Position numbers and translations under genes: made by a program. The notes under the pieces were generated by a model that was given only the letters and a program-made list of their open reading frames with translations, was not told the DNA's origin and did not search any database. Shown here piece after piece: positions 59,019 to 64,000 of a stretch of 64,000 nt of DNA (within the stretch, counting starts at the first letter, position 1; each line of letters begins with the position of its first letter). Source of the stretch: Verrucomicrobiia bacterium (lineage in GTDB: Bacteria > Verrucomicrobiota > Verrucomicrobiia > Limisphaerales > Fontisphaeraceae). Location of the stretch: contig JAOAIT010000061.1 of assembly GCA_026414565.1 (NCBI GenBank), positions 62,001 to 126,000 on the forward strand, given 5' to 3'.

Positions 59019-60113
59019 ATGCATTTGCTGCCGTTACAAGAGACGCACGCCGCGTTGGGGGGGCGGTTTCTGTCGGTCAACGGGGTGGAGGTGGTGGCGC
59101 ATTACGGCGATGCAGCGGGCGAGTACCGCGCTTTGGTGGAAACCGCCGGGGTGCTGGATCTCTCGGCCCGGGGGCGGTTGTGCCTTACAGGGCAGGACCG
59201 GCAACGTTTTCTCAACGGCCAGGTCACCAACAATGTGAAGGATCTGTTGCCCGGCCAGGGGTGTCATGCGGCGCTGCTCACCCCCAAAGGCAAGGTGCAG
59301 GGGGATATGTACATTCATGCCCTGGCGCAGGAATTGTTGCTGGATTTCGAGCCGGGGCAGTTGGAGAAGGTGACGCAGCGCCTGGAGAAATACCTGATTG
59401 CGGATGACGTGCAGATCGTCAACGTCACCCCGCATTATGGTTTGCTGAGCGTGCAGGGGCCGCAGGCTGTGGCGGCGGTGGAGGCGCTTGGTTTGGGGGG
59501 GGCAATCCCCGCCACTACCTGCCATTCGGTAGTGGTGCAACATGCGGCCTGGGGCGAGCTGTGCGTGGCGCGGGTGCCCCGGTTGCTGAGCTGCGGGGTG
59601 GATTTGTTTGTGCCCGTTGCGGCCCTGGAGGCGGTGTGGACGGCGCTGCTGGCCGCCGCCGCGCGGGTGGGGGGGCGCGCGGCGGGTTGGGAGGCGTTCG
59701 AGACGGCGCGCATCGAGCAGGGGATACCCCGTTTTCCGGTGGACATGGACGAAACGAATCTGGCGCCGGAGGCAGGTTTGGACACGCGGGCGATCAGTTA
59801 TACCAAGGGCTGTTACACTGGTCAGGAGGTGATTGCCCGCATTCGGACCTATGGGCAGGTGGCCAAACATTTGCGGCGCGTGCGGTGGGAGGGGGACGCT
59901 CAAGTTTTGCCGCAAAAGGGCGATAAGGTATATGAGGGCGGGAAAGAGATTGGCTATGCCACCAGCGCCACGCATTCTCCGGCATTAAAGTCCAACCTCG
60001 CCCTCGTGTATATTCGTCGCGAGCATGACCGGCCGGGCCAGGAGGTGGAATTGATGGTTGGGGGCGGGCGGGTGCGGGCGGTCATTCTGGAAACGGGGCC
60101 GGCGGGGGTTTGA
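59019..60113 (+). CDS. ygfZ: folate-binding tRNA-modification/Fe-S protein YgfZ
   Basis: GcvT-like protein with the YgfZ signature KGCYTGQEVIARI (about residues 265-277), so it belongs to the Fe-S-cluster/tRNA-modifying YgfZ group rather than glycine cleavage T protein. The 364-residue product has LTGQDRQRFLNGQVTNNVKDLLPGQGCHAALLTPKGKVQGDMYIH at about 55-100. The start at 59019 is chosen because GGGGGAG lies 7 bases upstream; a TTG at 59016 is also in frame. It is the sixth gene of the pdh-proC run. Confidence 0.92.
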   Translation: MHLLPLQETHAALGGRFLSVNGVEVVAHYGDAAGEYRALVETAGVLDLSARGRLCLTGQDRQRFLNGQVTNNVKDLLPGQGCHAALLTPKGKVQGDMYIHALAQELLLDFEPGQLEKVTQRLEKYLIADDVQIVNVTPHYGLLSVQGPQAVAAVEALGLGGAIPATTCHSVVVQHAAWGELCVARVPRLLSCGVDLFVPVAALEAVWTALLAAAARVGGRAAGWEAFETARIEQGIPRFPVDMDETNLAPEAGLDTRAISYTKGCYTGQEVIARIRTYGQVAKHLRRVRWEGDAQVLPQKGDKVYEGGKEIGYATSATHSPALKSNLALVYIRREHDRPGQEVELMVGGGRVRAVILETGPAGV

Positions 60114-60181
60114 GCGGCCGGGGCGGGGGCCGGCTGAAAGGGCTTTACGCAGGCCCGAGCTTCCCTTATCGTGCAGGTTGT

Positions 60182-60439
60182 ATGGACAGCTTGCAAATCC
60201 TGGTCATTGGCCCCGGGTGCGCCCGTTGCAAGACCCTGGCTCAACTCACCGAACAGGCGGTGAACGAGTTGGGCATTCCGGCCGAAATCAACAAGGTCAC
60301 TGATTTGAAGCAAATCATGGCCTTGGGGGTGATGATGACGCCGGCGCTCGCGATCAACGGCAACCTCAAGTTGTCCGGCAGAGTGCCGACGCTGGCGGAG
60401 TTGAAGGAGTTGTTGCAGGGCGCGGCGGCGGGGACGTGA
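60182..60439 (+). CDS. small thioredoxin-like protein (redox-active disulfide protein)
   Basis: An 85-residue mini-thioredoxin. CxxC is at Cys13-Ala-Arg-Cys16 (GPGCARCKTL) and the cis-Pro is near 54 (MMTPALAING), matching the thioredoxin_3 small redox proteins found in many anaerobes and Archaea. Start ATG at 60182 fits the length. Partner protein unknown; it is 68 bases after ygfZ and 36 before proC. Confidence 0.9.
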   Translation: MDSLQILVIGPGCARCKTLAQLTEQAVNELGIPAEINKVTDLKQIMALGVMMTPALAINGNLKLSGRVPTLAELKELLQGAAAGT

Positions 60440-60475
60440 GCGGGCGGCGACTTCAACCTCAACCCAAATCCTACC

Positions 60476-61252
60476 ATGCATCATCAGGCGATCGGCTTCA
60501 TTGGCGGCGGGCGCATCACGCGCATCCTCCTGGGCGGCTGGCAAAAGGCGGGCCGGCTGCCGCAGCGCATTGTGGTCAGCGATGTCCATGCGGAGGTGCT
60601 CCAGCGGCTTCAGGGGGCATTTCCCACGGTGCAAACCACGGTGAGCAATGCGGAGGCGGCGGCGCAGGAGGTGGTGTTTCTGGCGGTGCATCCGCCGGCG
60701 CTGGGCGAGGTGCTGGGAGGCATCAAGGCGGCGTTGCGCCCGGAGGCGCTGGTGATTTCGCTGGCGCCGAAGTTTACCCTGCAGCGGCTGCGGGAGCTGC
60801 TGGGCGGGTTTGGCCGGCTGGCGCGGGTGATTCCCAATGCGCCGTCGCTCCTGGGGCTGGGATATAATCCCATGGTTTTCGCGGCGGAGCTGGCGGGGGA
60901 GGATCGGGCGGAGATCAACGCGCTGCTGGAGCCGCTGGGGGAGCACCCGGAGGTGCCGGAGGACAAACTGGAGGCGTACGCCCTGTTGAGCGCCATGGGG
61001 CCGACGTATTTCTGGTTCCAATGGCAGGCCTTGCGCGAGGTGGCGGCGGGGCTGGGTTTGAGCGAGGCGGAGATTGTCCCGGCCATGAAGCGCATGGTGT
61101 GCGGGGGCGTGCGGACGCTGCTGGAGTCAGGGTTAAGCCCCGCCGAGGTGATGGATTTGATCCCTGTCAAGCCGCTGGCGGAGATGGAGGCGCAGGTGGC
61201 CGAGTTGTACCGCACGCGGCTGCCGGCGCTGCATCAGAAAATCAAGCCCTGA
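60476..61252 (+). CDS. proC: pyrroline-5-carboxylate reductase
   Basis: Last step of proline synthesis: reduces pyrroline-5-carboxylate to proline. The 258-residue protein shows the Rossmann motif IGFIGGGRITRILLGG, VFLAVHPPALGEVL, VISLAPKFTLQRL, RVIPNAPSLLGLGYNPMVF and a C-terminal dimer-helix region with VCGGVRTLLESGLSPAEVMDLIPVKPL, a variant of the usual PGGTT. The PGGTT-type loop is not canonical here, so function is likely but less sure than the fold. Starts with ATG at 60476. Confidence 0.88.
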   Translation: MHHQAIGFIGGGRITRILLGGWQKAGRLPQRIVVSDVHAEVLQRLQGAFPTVQTTVSNAEAAAQEVVFLAVHPPALGEVLGGIKAALRPEALVISLAPKFTLQRLRELLGGFGRLARVIPNAPSLLGLGYNPMVFAAELAGEDRAEINALLEPLGEHPEVPEDKLEAYALLSAMGPTYFWFQWQALREVAAGLGLSEAEIVPAMKRMVCGGVRTLLESGLSPAEVMDLIPVKPLAEMEAQVAELYRTRLPALHQKIKP

Positions 61253-61264
61253 GGCCGGGCGCGG

Positions 61265-64000
61265 TCAGGCGCCGGCCGCCGGCCGGGCGGCCGACTTGCG
61301 GTTGACCATGTAGTAGAGCACGGGCACGGCCATGCGGCTGATGAGCAGGGAGGCAATTTCCCCCGCCATGAGGGAGATGGCCAGGCCCTGAAAGATGGGG
61401 TCAAACAGGATGACGCTGGCGCCCACCACCACCGCCAGGGCGGTCAGCAGCATGGGCCGGAAGCGCACGGCGCCGGCATCCACCACGGCCTCGGCCAGGG
61501 GCATGCCTTCACGGAGGCGCTGCTCGATGAAGTCCACCAGAATGATGGAATTGCGCACGACGATGCCGCCGCCGGCCATAAAGCCGATCATGCTGGTGGC
61601 GGTGAAGAAGGCGTGCAGCAGGCCGTGCGCCGGGAGGATGCCCACCAGGGAGAAGGGAATGGCGGCCATGACCACCAGCGGCGTCACAAAGGAGCGGAAC
61701 CAGCCCACCATGAGCAGGTAAATCAGGATGCACACCGCGCCGAAGGCGATGCCGAGGTCCCGGAAGACCTCGATGGTGATGTGCCATTCGCCGTCCCATT
61801 TCATGGCCGGTTGGGCCTCGGTGAAGGGCAGCACGGCATTGTAGATTTTGAACTCGCTCACGCTGCCGCCAAACTTGCGCGGATCAATCTGGCGCAGTTG
61901 CTTGTTCATTTGGAGGATGGCATAGACGGGGCTTTCGGCCTCGCCGGCCACATCGCCGATGACGTAGGTCACCGGCATGAGGTTTTTGTGGTGGATGCTT
62001 TTGTCGGTGAGGGTGTACTCGATTTTCACCAGCTCGCGCAGCGGCACCAGCGGCGGGGGGGCGTCGCCCGCGGGTTCGGGCAGGGCGTTGGCATCACCTG
62101 AGCGGACGCGCAGGGCCAGCAGCTCCTCGGGCATGGTGCGGAAGTGGCGCGGGATTTCGAGGACCAGGGGCACATCCTCCTTTTCGCGGGGCAGGTGCAC
62201 CAGGTCCACCGGCAGGCCGCTGACGGCGATGCGCAACGTCTGGGAGATGGTTTCGGCGCTGACGCCGTGGAGGGCGGCTTTTTCCTTGTCGATGATAAAG
62301 CGGGCCTTGGGTTGATCGGCCTCAATGTACCAGTCCACGTCCACCACGCCGGGGGTGTTTTGAAAGACTTTTTTCACCTCCTCGGCCAGGGCGAGGCGGG
62401 CTTCTTCGGAGGGCCCGTAGATTTCGGCGACGAGGGTTTGGAGGACGGGCGGGCCGGGGGGGACTTCGGTGACGGCCACGCGGGCGCCGTAGCGGCGGGC
62501 GATTTCGGTGACGCGCGGGCGCACGCGTTTGGCGATGTCATGGCTTTGGGCCTTGCGCTGGTGTTTGTTGACCAGGTTGACCTGGATGTCCGCCACGTGG
62601 GCGCCGCGCCGGTTGAAATAATGCCGGACCAGGCCGTTGAAATTAAAGGGGGCGGCGATGCCGACATAGACCTGGTAATCGGTGACCTCGGGCTCGGTGC
62701 GGACGGCGGCGGCGATTTCGCGGGCGGCTTGGGCGGTGACCTCCAGGGCGCTGCCCTCGGGCATGTTGAGGACGATCTGGAATTCGCTTTTATTGTCAAA
62801 GGGGAGCATTTTGACCTTGACCCAGCCCATGCCCACGGTGGCCATTGCCGCCAGGAGCAGGACGACAATACCCGCCAGGAAGGCCCAGCGCCAGGTTACG
62901 TGGGCGATCAAGGGGCCCATCATCCGGCGGTATAACCGCGTGAAGAAATCCTCCTCGTGCTCGAAATGGGAGTGGGAGGCGGGGCCGCCACTGCCGGCCG
63001 GGGCGCCGGCGGCCGGCATGGCGTGTTTTTTGAGCAGGCGGACAGCGGCCCACGGGGTGACGATGAAGGCAATGGCCAGGGAGAAGAACATGGCGGCGCT
63101 GGCCCCGATGGGGATCGGCCGCATGTACGGCCCCATCAGGCCGCCGACAAAGGCCATGGGCAGCACGGCAAAGATGACGGCAAAGGTGGCGAGGATGGTG
63201 GGGTTGCCCACTTCGCCAACCGCCTCGACGGCCACGGTGAAGAGCGGTCGGCCGCGGTTGTGGGGCAGGTGATAGTGGCGGACGATGTTTTCCACCACCA
63301 CAATGGCGTCATCCACCAGGATGCCGATGGAGAAGATCAGGGCGAAGAGGGTGATGCGGTTGAGCGTGAAGCCGTAGAGGTAAAAGACCAGCAGGGTGAG
63401 GGCCAGAGTGCTGGGAATGGCCAGGGCCACGATGCCGGACTCGCGCCAGCCGAGCACCAGAAGGATGAGCAGGGAGACACTGACCACGGCAATGGCCATG
63501 TGGAAGAGCAGCTCGTTGGATTTTTCGGCGGCGGTTTCGCCATAGTGGCGGGTGATGCTGACGGTGACATCGGCGGGCAGCACGGTGCCCTTCAGGGTGT
63601 CCACTTTGCGCAGGACTTCCCGGGCCACGTCAATGGCGTTGGCGCCGGGGCGTTTGGCCACCGTCAACGTGACGGCGGGCTCCTCGTTGCCCAGCACTCC
63701 CTGGGCGGCGCCGCGGCCAAAGAAGACGTACTGGGAAGGCTCCTCCGGGCCGTCCAGGATTTGGGCCACCTCCCGCAGATAGACGGGGCGGCCGTGAAAC
63801 ACGCCCACCACGATCTGGCCCACCTCCTCGGCGCTGGTGAGGAAGCCGCCGGTTTCGATGGCGATTTCGCGGTTGTCGCTGGTCAGGCCGCCCGCGGCGT
63901 ACTGGCGGTTGGCCTGTTGGAGCATGGGGATGAGGCCGGCGGGGCTGAGATTGCGCGAGGCCAGCTTGACGGGGTCGAGCTGGACGCGCACCTGGCGGCG
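61265..64000 (-). CDS. RND efflux transporter permease, 5' part beyond the window
   Basis: Partial inner-membrane RND pump; the visible 911 residues are the central and C-terminal part, the first ~150-200 are outside the window. It shows transmembrane blocks ([65 protein letters not shown]), and a second set near the C-terminus ([60 protein letters not shown]). The proton-relay Asp-Asp in [13 protein letters not shown] is present. AcrB/MexB-like or HAE-1/HME subtype cannot be set from this part. It converges on proC with only 12 bases between. Confidence 0.92.
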   Translation of the reverse strand, partial: RRQVRVQLDPVKLASRNLSPAGLIPMLQQANRQYAAGGLTSDNREIAIETGGFLTSAEEVGQIVVGVFHGRPVYLREVAQILDGPEEPSQYVFFGRGAAQGVLGNEEPAVTLTVAKRPGANAIDVAREVLRKVDTLKGTVLPADVTVSITRHYGETAAEKSNELLFHMAIAVVSVSLLILLVLGWRESGIVALAIPSTLALTLLVFYLYGFTLNRITLFALIFSIGILVDDAIVVVENIVRHYHLPHNRGRPLFTVAVEAVGEVGNPTILATFAVIFAVLPMAFVGGLMGPYMRPIPIGASAAMFFSLAIAFIVTPWAAVRLLKKHAMPAAGAPAGSGGPASHSHFEHEEDFFTRLYRRMMGPLIAHVTWRWAFLAGIVVLLLAAMATVGMGWVKVKMLPFDNKSEFQIVLNMPEGSALEVTAQAAREIAAAVRTEPEVTDYQVYVGIAAPFNFNGLVRHYFNRRGAHVADIQVNLVNKHQRKAQSHDIAKRVRPRVTEIARRYGARVAVTEVPPGPPVLQTLVAEIYGPSEEARLALAEEVKKVFQNTPGVVDVDWYIEADQPKARFIIDKEKAALHGVSAETISQTLRIAVSGLPVDLVHLPREKEDVPLVLEIPRHFRTMPEELLALRVRSGDANALPEPAGDAPPPLVPLRELVKIEYTLTDKSIHHKNLMPVTYVIGDVAGEAESPVYAILQMNKQLRQIDPRKFGGSVSEFKIYNAVLPFTEAQPAMKWDGEWHITIEVFRDLGIAFGAVCILIYLLMVGWFRSFVTPLVVMAAIPFSLVGILPAHGLLHAFFTATSMIGFMAGGGIVVRNSIILVDFIEQRLREGMPLAEAVVDAGAVRFRPMLLTALAVVVGASVILFDPIFQGLAISLMAGEIASLLISRMAVPVLYYMVNRKSAARPAAGA

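Overview
This is a GC-rich bacterial chromosomal window of about 64 kb, densely packed with genes, and I infer a member of the Verrucomicrobiota (most like the Limisphaerales/Pedosphaera group). The reasons are: a prepilin-type secreted protein of the [29 protein letters not shown] type, PQQ-like propeller proteins beginning WPAYRG, a sulfatase, a GH106-type glycosidase, a hydrazine-synthase-alpha-like (HzsA-related) di-heme protein, a SET-domain protein and a GT39-like membrane protein. Housekeeping genes dominate. I see no insertion sequence, prophage, CRISPR array or rRNA.

Layout. 0.2-3.9 kb (minus): type IV pilus retraction ATPases PilT and PilU, a pseudo-receiver protein and a probably exported Pcm. 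4.0-14.0 kb: a MidA methyltransferase, then a minus-strand run of a SET protein, a secreted beta-propeller protein, a GH106-type glycosidase and an aldehyde dehydrogenase. 14.2-17.0 kb (plus): serS-glgA with overlapping stop and start. 17.0-20.6 kb: two small exported proteins, a pilin-like protein and a GT39-like glycosyltransferase. 20.6-25.2 kb (minus): a tight run of a ketoacyl synthase, trpA, manC and pepP leading into the GT39 gene. 25.3-30.2 kb: a secreted DUF4380-like protein, then metK-ahcY facing a divergent ArsR-methyltransferase fusion. 30.3-36.7 kb: a PHP phosphoesterase, mdh, an HzsA-related protein and a sulfatase. 36.7-38.8 kb: thrS behind a threonine-codon leader peptide, a hairpin and an intrinsic terminator. 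38.9-43.5 kb: an AlgE-like porin with an FNR-type box, tRNA-Arg(ACG), ruvX-truA and an NtrC-type regulator. 43.5-47.6 kb (minus): dnaK, groES, groEL. 48-53.8 kb: a RidA-like protein, a PolB-type exonuclease with a nucleosidase, PPi-type phosphofructokinase, a PQQ-like propeller protein and parA. 53.9-61.3 kb (plus): pdhA-pdhB-pdhC, nfo, an AIM24 protein, ygfZ, a mini-thioredoxin and proC. 61.3-64 kb (minus): an RND permease cut by the window end.

How parts work together. MetK makes SAM, AhcY clears SAH, and the divergent ArsR-methyltransferase is a plausible SAM/SAH-cycle regulator. The secreted sulfatase and GH106-type enzyme fit degradation of sulfated, rhamnose-containing polysaccharide. 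PPi-PFK, GlgA, PDH and MDH outline central carbon metabolism.

The most striking element is the 36.70-36.89 kb leader. It encodes a 14-residue peptide with three consecutive Thr codons (four Thr in all), followed by a strong hairpin, a possible antiterminator and an intrinsic terminator just before thrS. This fits classic ribosome-mediated attenuation controlling an aminoacyl-tRNA synthetase, and the ThrRS it controls lacks the usual N-terminal TGS domain.
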